A stretch of 64,000 nt of DNA from Glossina fuscipes (taxonomy: Eukaryota > Arthropoda > Insecta > Diptera > Glossinidae), in NCBI RefSeq assembly GCF_014805625.2, contig NW_023998414.1, forward strand, positions 11,555,171 to 11,619,170. Direction: 5' to 3'. Position numbers and translations under genes: made by a program. Below, one piece after another: positions 1-13,225 of this stretch; within the stretch, counting starts at the first letter, position 1; each line of letters begins with the position of its first letter. The notes below the pieces were generated by a model. The model made no database searches, had not been told where the DNA came from, and saw only the letters and a program-made list of their open reading frames with translations.

Positions 1-45
1 TTGCATCAAAAACTGTATTACCTCATATGGTGTATCAATTTGTTC

Positions 46-48
<3 letters not shown>

Positions 49-83
<35 letters not shown>
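49..83. repeat. (AG)n microsatellite
   Basis: A perfect dinucleotide tract of 35 bases, followed by an A-rich stretch. Confidence 0.97.
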
Positions 84-85
<2 letters not shown>

Positions 86-394
86 AAAAAAAAACGGAAA
101 GAAAATTTAGAAAAATAAATAAATAGAGAAAGAAAGCATCGCAATATTCGACGCAAATGCCAAACACGCTTTAGGAGGTAAATTGGAACTTTCAACTGAA
201 CGCTTGAATAGCGAGAAACAAAAACCATATTTATGAATAAATTGCAAATTTAACTGGCATACGCAAGGCAGTTGTTTTGACAGAAATTCCAAATGCAGAC
301 AATCGGTAAAATGCTAAAAGTTGACCGCGAATAAACTACAATATGAATATAAATAGCACGCAATCACATGGTGCGAAAAATCGACAAGTTTAAC

Positions 395-417
395 ATGATG
401 ATGATGATGATGATGAG
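395..417. repeat. (ATG)n microsatellite
   Basis: Seven ATG units in tandem, followed closely by a long A run (about 426-448). Confidence 0.95.
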
Positions 418-526
418 GGAAAAACAAAAAAAAAAAAAAAAAAAAAAATTACAATTACAATTGCATAACAGTAGAGCACTACCACAAATAATCAAATGTC
501 TGCCAAAGCGATGAAAAAGCTTGTAC

Positions 527-568
<42 letters not shown>

Positions 569-2016
569 TAAAAAATATAAACTAAAACGAAAAAAATAAA
601 TAAATAAACAAATAAATTCTCTTCTCTTCTTTTTGTTGTTATTGTGGTTTTATTATCTATAGTCCATGCTAGTAATGTTAGGTTTTGTGTTTTCTGTGTT
701 GTTTTTCTTTTTTTCGTTTTTTTATTTCTTTTTTTTTTTTTTTCTTTTATTAATCAAGAATTAAATGTTGCTACTGTCAACTTTTCCTTAAAATCGTACA
801 ATCTAATGACAGGCACAATAGGTGCGTCTTTGCTGTTAATTCCACTCTTATTATCTTAGTCATCGTTTAAGATCATTGTGTGTTAATTTCATTATCGATT
901 TGGTGACATTCACTCATTCACTCACTCATTTGCCATATATGCACTGCAAAGACCAAAGTAAAAAAAGTTTTAGTTTTATTTGAGACCGGCACCAGGTGGA
1001 TTCCGATACTGTCCGTATAAAAATCTTTCATTTCGTTAGATTTCTTTTTAATTTTCCATCGAGAAGATGATGCAAGAAGGAGTGCATAGCGAGAAGCAGA
1101 AAGCATAACTCAGAAAACCAATTGCTCGTAATCGCTTGTTTTATCTAAAAGAAAACCTTTTTGTCATTTTGGCTCTATACCTAGCCACATATCGGCCTTT
1201 ATAGGGCAATATAAAAAGTCTGCATTTGTTAATCAATTTACATACAGATATTTTCATATTTGATTTTTTTTTGTTTTTTTTTTTTTTTTTTTTTTGCTTC
1301 TCTCTTCAATTAGTACAAACATTTTCGTTTTAGTTATTCATTGCCTTGATGATTGATTACACTTACTACACTTTTAAATTATTATAAAAAACCTTAGAGT
1401 ATTAAATTTGAAAGGATTTTAAATTTTCAATGTACGCCCAAGTCCATGTCCAAGATGAAAGGCTTTTGCATTACAACCGAAACGAAACTGTTTCGGAAGA
1501 TTAAGGAAAGATAGATATTTTTGAACGAAAGTCATATACTTGCTGAGCAAAGCTGACAAGTGAGAGATCGCATTAAACCGCTGCACTCGAAGTTATTTTT
1601 CATTCGTATTACAATCCGCGAGCAGCGACCGTGATTTGTCATCAACAGCGAAACACCCGAATACTAGTTTTTACGAATTGTTTTTATGTTAAGAAGTGCA
1701 AGTTATTTACAATGTCTCCGTAGTGGAGCCTTCGAGTTTGAACATCAATTTTAAATGGCTCCGCTCCAGAGCCGTCGAGTGCAACGGGTTAAAAAGTGTA
1801 TCGATGAAAGATTAATAGAAAAATATTTTTTTATGTTTGTATTGAGGACATAAGCAAACCCAATTGCATTAACAAGTCAGTGTCGGTTTCAACTAAACTA
1901 AATGTTTACAACTTATCAAGCCTCGAAGAACAATCGCAGCTTGGACTGAGCGTTGAGAAACAGATAAATATTAAATGATTATTCAATGAATATTATTTTA
2001 AAGATTTCATTTCCAA

Positions 2017-2022
<6 letters not shown>

Positions 2023-2073
<51 letters not shown>

Positions 2074-2098
2074 TATATATATATATATATATATATGT
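2023..2098. repeat. (AT)n microsatellite
   Basis: About 75 bases of AT repeats with a single GA interruption, one of the longest AT tracts in the window. Confidence 0.95.
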
Positions 2099-3118
2099 AT
2101 TGATCACACATTTTTAAATATATATTCATTAGTTTATTAAAAGGTTTAATAAAAATAACGTAAACGACGAAAATCTTTCAGATTTTGTTTTTCACCTTTT
2201 TTTACACGGTTTTCTAAACAATTTCCACGTTGATCGTAAGCAGCTAACACATATATTTTATGTATTATTCGAACTATGCGAAGCAAACCAACATACAAAA
2301 TATTGAAGTTTTTTCCACGAAAATAAAAAAAAAACAACAAAAAAAAAAAAAAAAAGAAATGAAAAAAAACAAAAAGGCTGAAGCAAAAGTGCAATGAAGG
2401 ATTTTACGGGGAGATGTTTTCGTATGAATGGGACTTAAATTTTCGTCAGGTTGCCGTGTCCGTGTTAAGTCCATTTCCAATGCTCTTCACTCTGCACTTA
2501 TAATATTGCTTATAATAGAAGTGGAAAATGAAGGCAAACAAGCAAGCTAGAGACGGCATATTTGTTTTTTGTAGCATAGCAATGAAAGACAAGAAGGATG
2601 ATGTTCCAATCGTAATAACGAGTCTAATATATTTATCAAGTTCTGCTGTTGAGATATATATATATATATATATATAAAATGCGCTTGCACATCATATGAT
2701 TATGTGCATAACTGGATATGCATGCGCTTAAATGCATGCATCACATGCAGGCAGCCAGCCATAAATATATATATATATATATATATATATTATGTTATAT
2801 AACCATAGATGCATGTGTACATACAGGTGACAAATGCTAACGAGCTGTGTGTATGTAATATTCTTAAAGTTTCACATTGCAATTGTGCGACATTTGCTGG
2901 AATCTTACTTTAAAAAGTGACATTTTTAACCTTAACAAGAAACTGCGTTCTTTTTTTTTTTTCTTTTTGCTTTGTTTTTATTTTTGTGATATACATAAGC
3001 AAAAGCATAATTCGGAGAGCAAAAAAAATTTATTTTATATGCAAAATGTCAGCATTAGAAGTCAATTAAATATTAATAAATATTACCTTTTTTTTTTTTT
3101 CTATAGAGTTTTCTTTCC

Positions 3119-3159
3119 AAGAAGAAGAAGAAGAAGTGTGTGTGTGTGTGTGTGTGTGT
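3119..3159. repeat. Compound (AAG)n(TG)n microsatellite
   Basis: Six AAG units run directly into about 12 TG units. This yields the basic and Cys/Val runs of the spurious frame at 2877-3224. Confidence 0.95.
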
Positions 3160-3761
3160 CAGTGTGTTTGTGTATGTTTGTGTGTGTCAACTTCTTGTTC
3201 AACGTTCAATTTAACCTTTCTTAGCTTGTACTTAACAAGTTCTGCTTAGCGATATATCGGCGAAAGGGCGAGCTTATGAATAGATGTCGAGCCTACCTAG
3301 TTTATACGCTTAAAAGTTCATAGTTTAAGAAAGGCATAAATTTTAAAGGAAATGTCAGGGCGCATAGAATTGTTTTAATACTCGCACGCGGTCAGTCAGT
3401 CAGTTAGTTGTTAAGTGCCTCTTGAAAACGCAAACGCAATAAGCTTTTTGTTGAAACACATTCATTTATTCATTTTTATGTATACATACATACATATATA
3501 CATATGCATATGTATAGATAAATATATATTTTTCTGTTGAGGAAGGGATTTCTTAAAAATCGTATAAGCTATGAAAGAGAGGATAGGATAGTATAGCGAG
3601 ATATAAGAATGAGAGAAGGAGCGATAGAGGGACGTGAAGGAAACTTAAGAAAGGAACGCGCGTTTACTGGGAAGTGTATGAAATAGAAGTGCAGTTGATA
3701 TGAAAGATTTAGCGTAGCATGAAACATAAAAATGTCACGTTTTTCATGGTCGCCACAACTT

Positions 3762-3807
3762 TTGTTGTTGTTATTGCTGCTGTTGTTGTTGTTGTTGCTG
3801 TTATTGT
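3762..3807. repeat. Imperfect (TTG)n tract
   Basis: TTG/CTG/TTA triplets in tandem. Stop-free on several frames but without coding support. Confidence 0.85.
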
Positions 3808-3926
3808 GACTTTTTAGATGTTTTGACTGTTTGCTATGGTTCAGTTCTTTTTTTTGTTTTTTTATTTATTTATTTATTTATTTTTTTTTTTTGATTTTTT
3901 TAAATCGTAGTATTTAAGCTGTTTTT

Positions 3927-3957
<31 letters not shown>

Positions 3958-4386
3958 CTTATATACATGTTCACTCATACCGTCGAATTTGGTGCGCATG
4001 TGCGCCCAGTTGTTTCGTTGCTAAACCTACAAAATATATGTACGTTTGCTTGAGTTCATGTGTGCTTGCTTTTGCAGTTTTAGAAGCCAAACAAGTATCG
4101 CATTACACAATTTAATGTGGTTGTTGCTATTTTTGTAAAAATACGTTCAAGCTATGCTTTCTTTAAAGTTTAAGTTAAGTTAAAATGTATCTGCATGTAC
4201 GAGCAAGAACAGCAAGAACAACTGCTCATGATGTTTGACAATGAGTGTCGTGACATCACCCGCCGTCTTATTAATTTGATTCAGCCATTTCAACTTTGCT
4301 GTAATAGTCTGCCACAATTCACTATTGCGAGTTATTTGAAAAGTAATTAAAAATAATTTTTTTCATAATTTTTCCTTTTCTTTTTT

Positions 4387-4434
<48 letters not shown>

Positions 4435-4915
4435 CTTTTGTTCTTTATGCAATTCATTACGTAAATGTTTCAAAAATGCTTAATAAGTTCATTACAACTA
4501 TCTCCGCGGAATGCAATCATGAGATCGTTTTTCCTCCCTTTTGATAGATCAAGTTAAAGAAATAAAATTTAATGCGTAATTTCCCTTTTCGTAACCTCAT
4601 GCATGTTCTCATGAATACGCTTGTCTGAACGTGCACAAGTTCTAAGAAAAAAATTGTTTTCTTTTTTGCCTTAAAAATACAGTTATTTTTTTTATAATAC
4701 GCCCTTTAAGTAAGTAAGCTCAGTATTTTTAGACAAAGGATAGATTCCATGCTTCAACGCTATATTATAATAAGCGCTGCATACTACCACAAGGACAACA
4801 GTTTTGTTCAGGAATTTTTCTTAGAGACCGTTTAGAGACATATATTGATTTTTATCTACAGAAAGAAATTTAATATCAGAAAGCAGTTCCTATCTGGCAA
4901 TCTAGCAATTCACTA

Positions 4916-4958
<43 letters not shown>

Positions 4959-5231
4959 GTAAATGAGAAAGTTTTATATAAAGAGAGTAAATATTTACAA
5001 GAAGAGTATAATAAAGGATCTACGTACAGTATAACTCAAGATAATATATACATTTATGTATATATTCATGTACTTAAGATATTATTGTTATTATTATTAT
5101 TAATTTCGTCAGAGAAATAAATTCTATGGCTAAACTCTTAAAAGCACTAGCATCTTAGGCTATCGGCTTAAACTTAAGGCAATAGAATATAAAGTTAAAT
5201 AATAATAATAATGATAAGAAAGTATACGTAT

Positions 5232-5234
<3 letters not shown>

Positions 5235-5270
<36 letters not shown>
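5235..5270. repeat. (AT)n microsatellite
   Basis: About 36 bases of AT repeats. It marks the right edge of the first microsatellite-dense block; the next 3.8 kb have almost none. Confidence 0.95.
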
Positions 5271-5271
<1 letters not shown>

Positions 5272-5399
5272 GCAGAAGATGGATGAAAACCGAAGCTTAT
5301 GACCAAAACGACACTGGGACTTTGGTCCTCACAATCCAATCGTAACTTTTTTATATAATCACTTCAAAGATAAATATCTGTTTTAGTTAATGTCGGCTA

Positions 5400-6890
5400 A
5401 TGCTCATTGAGCTGGTTTCAAAAGAGGAAGACCTCTCTATAGCTGGCAGTCTCCTATTTATTGATTGCTTTATTTCTCACTCTCTTTTTCTTTCTGGAAG
5501 AAAACATTCCTCTAGTAGCTCTTTAGATTTTGAAAAAACATTTAATAAACTTTTAATTCACTCAATTATTGATCAATTGAAAGAATGGAAATATGGACCG
5601 AACATTAACCAATTATGTTTTCAACGTTAATTGTTTTTGGTGTGCTATTTTCACCCCTCACCTCTCACATATGGAATACATTATCCAACCTTTCTATAAT
5701 AAATTACGGGTTACATTAACTTCTACGCGTACGCGGATGCTTTTGTTATTATAAAATAATATTGGCGCCAATTTTCGCGTTAATTTTTCCCTTATATTAA
5801 ATGCAAACACTTATCCATTAACTGAAAACGTGGAAAAATCCTTTAGTCATTCCCGTTTAGGCAATAATGATATGGAAAAAATTTCTATTCTTGAAAATTC
5901 TTGATATTGTCCGTGGCTCGAGATATCGTTGTCATCGGCCGACATTAGTTACTCAATCTCATCCTTTCTCTATTTATCGAAATGTTATTAAATGCCGGTT
6001 CAATTCTAACTGCACCCTAAAGTCCAATAAAGCCACAGAGTCTTTCTCCATCAAAATTGCTCTAAATATATCTTAAATAACTTAACAACAAATTATAATT
6101 CAGGATTCTGCATTATGCTTGAAGTATTGCCGACTGGTTCAAAAAAATAATTCCTTGTGCGAAACAAAGATTGTTTCCGTCGATGTAATTAAACTTAAGC
6201 TGATTCGAATGTTTTTCAAAAATCATATTTACAGTGTGTATTCATAGTCCGACGATTACTTAAAAGTTGATACAATCCGAGGCTCCCTACCGTTTCTCAT
6301 GACATTATTAGAAAGTCAAGACAATTACAGACAAAAATTACACTTCATCTCTAAATTTTTCTTCCATTACAAACTTTCAATCGCTCCGTGGCTAACTTAG
6401 CTTCCAAGCTAGATTTAATGAAAAACAAACTCAAATTTGAGGATTACAAATTTACTTTCACTGATGGCTTAAAAAAAAAAAAGGTTCTAAAATACGATAG
6501 AGGTTACACTAACTCCTACCTACTTCCAAGCTATTCCTCTACGTTTTCCGCTGCAATTATCTCCTATTCACACCGCGTTAACCAAAGCAATTCGTAACAC
6601 AGGCAGCAAATGTCTAAGATTTCATGTATTATGTACAGATTCATCTCATGCTATTGACATTGAAAAAAACCTTACAAACAATGCCTAATGGCCGCTTTCT
6701 TTTTGTGTTAGGAACATTGTATCCTTATAAGATTTTGTTAGAGTACTCTTCTGAATTTGTGAATTTGTCTTCCCAGCAATGACTGAATGATGAAAAGTTA
6801 ACTTTCATCTATTCATCTCGATCGCACGTTGCTAACAACTTTAATTGCGTTCTGATATTTTCAATTAAAAATTAATTATCATATATGCAA
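5400..6890 (+). mobile_element. Relic of an I-like non-LTR retrotransposon (RT + RNase H)
   Basis: A decayed LINE second ORF can be followed across changing frames. Around 5523-5600 a frame reads LDFEKTFNKL followed by IHSIIDQLKEWK, matching reverse-transcriptase motif A and the helix after it; the motif A Asp codon is at 5526-5528. At 5730-5741 the catalytic box reads YADA instead of YADD, so the second Asp is lost. Around 5885-5935 the frame resembles the LKILG..SRYR segment downstream of the active site. At 6535-6690 an RNase H-like stretch includes the TDS motif (Asp codon 6638-6640). Stops and frameshifts throughout make it inactive. An RNase H domain after the RT points to the I clade or a neighbouring clade (family knowledge). 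Ends and target-site duplications are not resolvable by eye. Confidence 0.72.
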
Positions 6891-9741
6891 AAGGAAGTCA
6901 TCAATTATTTGCAACAAAGGTTCACCTTGGTACAGGTGGTGCAGTAAGTAACTCATAATAAACTTTCCATCAGCGATTATTGAAATGAGCTGCAAAACTC
7001 AACGACGTCATTCTTTTTCGAGTTGATTAGATCACGTTTAGCCCGTCAGTGGTCGTCCGAGTGAACATCAACCGGCAAAAGTCGCCCCAAAGCTAACCGG
7101 AAGGTACATCCGCTAAACCCACCGTAACTTCTAGACTAATACTCGGAATGTCATCAATATTTGACACGTTAAAGTTTGATGCTATCCAAAAATCATAAGT
7201 TTGTAAACAGTGTTGCCATATACGTGTCGGGCAAGAGCGTTATTGAGTGATGTATGTTAAGTTCATTATTGAAATAAATGAATAGATAAATAAATCTGTG
7301 ATAGTTTTATAAGTATTCGCCTTTTACTTTACCGAGCAGTCAAATAAATGTATAAAAAATGTCGGATTTTTATATCGCTTGCGACAGCCACTAACACTAT
7401 TAGACGAACATTGCGGCTACATCGATTCATTCCCTTGCACTAATCAAGAACCTTCGATGTGTATTCCCGATTATTGTAAATCAAATCAACTAAACTCTTC
7501 AAAATTTCCTTTTGTTTAGTTCAGATGCATTCGGATGGACAATTGGATGGACGGACAAAGAAGCTTAAACTAAATTAATAAAGTCTTGAAATGCCTTACC
7601 TCACGGCAAGTGCACTTCATCTTCCCTTTTTCGAATAATTCTATAGAGATAAGTATATATATTTGAGATTATGCAGCCATTTGCGGTCAAATATTCTTGG
7701 CTGCTGGTACTGCTTTCCTTTGCTCCGCATAAAGAGATGCAAAAGGTTCGATTTTGGAATAATCAAAAAGTATAACAGAACTTGTTTGTGGTATAATTTG
7801 TGCTAAAAAAAATGTAATCGAAATGGGAAAGCTAAAGATCATTAGACGATAAGGAAAAGCAAGTTATCTGCACTGTTGCAAAAGGAACATCACAACCGCT
7901 GAACTATGACTACGCTTGGGCAAGAAACTTGACTAAAAGAAAATTTATTCATAGCAAATTTACCTTAGGACACTTTACGCTATGCTATGTCATTGATCTG
8001 ATATTTAAAATTAGGAAAAAACGTACCTGCCCTAGCATTTCGATGCCATTTCTATAGAACGAGCTTTAGTTACGGTAAGGATCTCGTCACTTGATTCACT
8101 TGAAATTTTTTTGCTTAGAGCATCTTTTTGAGATTTGGAAACGGTTGCCAAGAACCGCTTCTAAAGGCAACAACCGGTGCGACAACAATACAAATATAAA
8201 TATGCTGGTAATTTGACAATATTCATTCATTAAAAAATCGAAAGAAATCTGAACGTATGATATGCAGCTATGGAGGACGGCAGTTAATACAACCATTAAT
8301 ACAACCATTGAGTTTCTGCAAAGAGTCCATCTCAAGATAATTCGCAAGGTAAACATAATGTTTGTTGATACATAAATGTAATCAACACGCAATAAACCCA
8401 TCATTAGTCGATGAGGCCTCGTACATTACATATTGAAATTAAATCCTGTTTGCTGGCCTACAAAATTTCTATTAACCCCTTCCATGCAAACATGCGAAAG
8501 TTTAATCTTATGTCGAATATTAAATTAAAAAGGAAACTCGTGGAAATCTTACGTAATTACAATAATTTACGATTTTTAGATTGAAGTAATCATTAGGTGA
8601 CTTGAACGGTGTGTCCTTAACGAAATTGATGTCACAATCTTTTCAAAAGTGATTGCGACTTTGTTTGCCTTTAGCGTAATGTGATGAGTTCTCTTCATAA
8701 CTTGTACTTATATGTGATTTAATTAGAATTAATAGAAGACGCCTTCGCAGTACTCATCTCTTATGAAACTTTTTCACATTACTTCACTTTGCGTTAACAA
8801 TGTAGAGCATATTGTCGTATATATATCATATGGGATCAGCTGTTTCAGTTACTCTTAAGAACGTGATATCGTATTGCTTGAATCCGCGCCATACTTTACT
8901 CTTGTACTCTTGTGCACATACCTTTACGGCCCTGTCAACTGCTTTTCATTGTTTATCATATTCTTTTTATTCAAGTTTTACTCAAGCATTTCAACTTTCT
9001 GACTTAGATTTTCAGTTTAGCAATCATTTTTCAAACGAAAATTAATACAATTAGCAAAGTTGTAAATTTTTTAATATCTATCGTCGTTAAATAACCCAAC
9101 ACGACAACATCCAGTAAAAACAAGTAAAAACGCATATATACACACACACACACACACATGTACACACGTACAGACATACGGTCATACAAATACGTAACTC
9201 TTAAACATCTATAAATAATACCTATATCGTTATCGTGTTAGTATAGACAGTAAGAGCAAGATGCCTTCTTATTCTTCCTTTTGAGTTAATTGTTAATTGA
9301 ACATAGTTTATCTTTCTGTTTTACAAAAAAAAATATCTTTTTATTTTTTTTATTTTTTTTATTATTATTTTCTTTTTTTTTAATATCAATAATTCTGGCG
9401 CTAGTTCTTCGTTCGCAAGATTATGTGTACGTGTATGTTTGTGCGTGCAAGTTTAGTGGGCATTCTTTCCAGCAATTACATTTGCCACTAATGCAATTTC
9501 AATGCAATTTTAATAATTGCCACAAATTTATGAAGCGCGCGCATATATTCTATCTTCAGCTTATGCATTTAAACGCTTATGCGTTCGGAAAGGAGTAAGA
9601 ATTTATTAAATTTATTAGAGAAACTTGTTTTATAGGCTGAATTGGATCATTATTTAGTTTTTATTACTAGGTGTGAACATATACATAAAGCAAAATGTCT
9701 TTTAATAATTATTAGTGCAATCCATTAAATATGTAACGTGT

Positions 9742-9773
<32 letters not shown>

Positions 9774-10029
9774 CAGTTAGGACGCAGTTCATTTAAAAAT
9801 CTCTCTCGACAACTTTCATTTAAGCGATATTAAGCGATTATATATCAATATTTATTGCTCACTTAAATTTACTGGGTATATTAGTTTATTTACAAAAATA
9901 TGATAAACAAATACTTGAGTTATATGGCGGTCGTTAAATTTTATCAAATGGACTTCTAGAAGAAGGCAAGAAGCTTTTTTTCTTGACAAGGAGGTCATTC
10001 AATACTGAGTATTTCACTGATTGACACGT
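6891..10029. other. Non-coding stretch, mostly complex sequence
   Basis: 6.9-9.1 kb lacks microsatellites and looks like unassignable old repeat sequence. A GGATGGACGGAC word near 7545 may be a scrap of the AACAAGTAAGG-type repeat. AC repeats at 9140-9158, a T-rich patch at 9328-9381 and AT repeats at 9743-9762 follow. No gene supported. Confidence 0.7.
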
Positions 10030-10562
10030 CAAGTTGGATAACATTGATTGATTCGTTCATCGATTTAGGAGTTGTATACGCTCTTTAAGTAAAGCTAGGT
10101 TCACGCTTGGCATCATCACTATCAAGAGGTGGTCTAAAGAGCTGAAGGCTCCTTACATTACAAAAAAGCCATACAAGTGCTTAGTTAGAGTAATACTTGA
10201 GTCTACCGCGGTTGTGTGATCTCCTTACTATAGGAGTTACGGAGATTCGCTTGGGACTCGATTGTCTGGGGTTCACTTGCAACGCGATTCTGTACTCGTT
10301 GCGGGCGTGTCTCTGTGCTAGTTATGTACATGAATTTTTTTTTTTTTCTTTCTTAGTTATTTATAGATGAATTATTATTTAATTATGTTTATTATTATTA
10401 TTTTTTTCCTTCACTTTTCCTTACATACTTTATACTAATTTCTTAATATTAATTAGTGTTGGATTTACTTTTCAGAATCAATTGAATTCGACTGTTCATT
10501 TATTTCAGTCATTGAGTTTCATGTCTAAGTAAATAAATAAAAATAAAAAAAATAAATAAAAT
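10030..10562 (+). mobile_element. 5'-truncated jockey-like LINE relic with A-rich tail
   Basis: From 10097 a frame reads RFTLGIITIKRWSKEL, then ITKKPYKCLVRVILES, then a stop at 10217-10219, then SPYYRSYGDSLG. This matches the end of jockey-clade reverse transcriptases, where a segment of the form ..LGFIKRWSKEF.. is followed by a LVRPILEY..VWSP box. The stop TGA sits where the family has Trp (TGG), a one-base nonsense change. After about 10330 the sequence becomes T-rich and ends in an A-rich (AAATA)n tail at 10528-10561, as expected for LINE 3' ends. The upstream ORF and most of the RT are missing. Clade assignment is from memory of the motif. Confidence 0.7.
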
Positions 10563-11896
10563 CGTTAAATTGCTTCTTCTTTTTTTATGGTCATAAAGCA
10601 TAAAAGTCATAACAACATAACAATGCATTGTCTTAATATATGTATGTAAGCTATGTATAAGCAAAAATGTTGTAGTTCCTGATGAACAATACTTTAAATA
10701 AAATAATTTTTATTATTCTTTTGAAGTAAGCGCTTTTTGTTTTTCTCCTTAAATAAATCAATAATCAATTATTTTAGCACTTGACACATTCTTAACCAAC
10801 GTGATATTATGGGGCAATCGTTTTGACTGCATTCGTGCTAATTTGAAAAATTCGAATAATCGCGTATGCAAATCATCAGAGAAAATATTTCCAAGACTAA
10901 TGAAAACCTTGCCTGCTTTCTTTTTTTTTTTTGGTGTCATAAAAAATTAAGGATATGTCGCTACATTATAAAGCATAAATAAATCGCATTAAAGATATGC
11001 AAGACATCTCGCAAGTTCTATCAAAAGATCGAACTTCTCATTTCTCAGACTGAATCTTATCCGTAGGTTTCTAAGAAAAAAATAAAAACTGTTCTCTTAA
11101 ACACTGTAAATGTTATCTCGTTTGGAGAAACCGTTTAGTCTATATGAACATATAAAAAAAATTTACAATAAAATTGTCCTTCTTCTTTTTCTTCTTCTTC
11201 TTCTTATTTTACTTTAGATACTCCTTTCTTCTTTTCCTTTTCATATACTAATAAATTCTGTACAGATATTAAAAATTTCTTTTCATTTATTTTTTTTCTC
11301 TCGATAATTAAAAATTTTTATTTACAAAATTTATTATAAATTAATTAATAATTGGACTTATTTGAACCTATTATTTGAAGGTAAGAAACTGTAAATTGTG
11401 TAATAATTTTTTGCTATATGGCTGACTTAAGATGAAGTTCTTCTTTTTTAGTCAAGCTTAACCCCAGTAATTACTCTGCTTACACAATATATGTGAAATG
11501 TGCCTTTTAATTATATATATATATATATATACATATATAGAAAGAGAGTTCATAGAAGCGGCATTTGGTTAAAGTTATTTAAAAATTTTATTAAATATTC
11601 AATGCATCAGAACGACGAGATACAAACAAAGATAGAAAGATATAAATATGTTTTAGTTCTTTGTGTTCTTATTTTTTTTATTTTTTATATTTTTTTTTTT
11701 GTTCTTTCATATCGTTAAAAACAAGTAAAAGTTGGCGTTAGAGTAACACCTGTCTGGTCTGGCTAACATTCTGGCCGCACGAGCAACAAAAAACACTAAC
11801 AGGCTGACGTTGCCATTATAACGGCTTATGAAGAGACAGCTTGCCAAAATGTAGTGAGCATTGAACAACAAAGTGGAGATGATGGTCAAAATGTGT

Positions 11897-11934
11897 TGCG
11901 ATGTGATGTGATGCGATGCGATGCGATGCGATAT
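11897..11934. repeat. (GATGC/GATGT)n pentanucleotide repeat
   Basis: GCGATGTGATGTGATGCGATGC and further units: about seven 5-base units that change from GATGT to GATGC along the array. Confidence 0.9.
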
Positions 11935-12291
11935 GGCGTAGAGAGGTAAAAGCCTTTATGTGAATTGTAATTTTTGAAACGATATTGTTTCAAAATAATT
12001 CAAACATTTTAAAAGTCTCATCCGCAATAACCGAATACGAGTACATAACTAAACAGACAATAAATGAAAAATTGGTTAAAATGAACGAAAACGAAAAAAA
12101 AAAAAAAAAAAACCATAAGGAAGAGAGACTAACCCTTACTCTAACAATGTAAGTAAGTCTACGTTGTCCTGCATAAACGTACGCTTATGTATAAGCGATG
12201 GAATATACACATGTTTATCTAAGCACAAGAATGGATGAATGGCGAGTATTGATATATGCCATAAAGGAAAAGAGGCAAGAGAGCAGACATC

Positions 12292-12324
<33 letters not shown>

Positions 12325-13154
12325 GTATACATCGACGGATGTACAAGTTAAGATATTGTATATGCATTGATATATTTTATAGCCAGAAACATTGAAGCGT
12401 AATAATGAATGAAAGGTTCTTTTATGAACATAAATATCGCACTACTGTTGCCAAGTGTTTGCCGAATATTCGATATAAGTAGTATATATAATATTGTATA
12501 TGTAATTACATACATATACATATATATATATATATATATATATCGATTATTTGGCATATCCGCAAAGACATTTTATTCCTATCTAATAGAATACATATGT
12601 ATGTGTTTTAAGTTTACCTATCCTGGTTTACTGAGCTAAAATTAATACAGTCTCTGCTTATTTTCGAAGAAAATTTTTTAAAAATAAAAGCGTTTTTAAT
12701 GTGACTGCTGGTATTGGTTTTGCTGTTGCTGCTGCTATTTTAAACATAATTTTTTTTTTTTTTTTTTTTTTGCAAGTCTATTTTAGTAGTGTAGTTTTTG
12801 CTTACAGTTTTCAACAACTGTTTCGAAAAATTTTTTAATAATAACCGCCAAAACATAAAAGATATATATATATATATATATATATGTGAAAGGAAATCTC
12901 TTTGTTTAACAGACTATCGAGTAAGTGTTTGCTTTTGTTAAAGCGAGGCTTAGGTGATGGCACGGAGGATGTGAGTTGTTGGGTCAGAATTCATTTAGGT
13001 TTTTTTCTACACCTGAAATCATAGACATACACATACACATTTAAATACATATAAAACGCTTTAGATTTTTTAAAGAATATTTCACGTTTGTCGTCTGTCT
13101 ATGAAGTTAACTGTTTATATGGTGGAAGATAGTATCCTCAATATGGTGGCTAGA

Positions 13155-13225
13155 GTGCAGGATGGCTGGATGGCTGGATCGCTGAATGGTTAGATGGTTG
13201 GATGGCTGATTGCTTGACTGGCTGT
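13155..13225. repeat. Degenerate (GGATGGCT)n repeat
   Basis: GGATGGCTGGATGGCTGGAT followed by drifting copies such as GAATGGTTAGATGGTTGG. Two interleaved 4-base words alternate. Confidence 0.85.

Larger units (their letters stand above)
84..5234. other. Non-coding microsatellite-dense block 1
   Basis: Many AT, TTG and poly-T/poly-A tracts (for example T runs near 720-743, 1278-1295 and 3926-3957; TA runs near 4388-4420 and 4918-4948). The open frames present are made of Phe/Lys runs. No exon, RNA gene or transposon was recognised. Confidence 0.8.
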
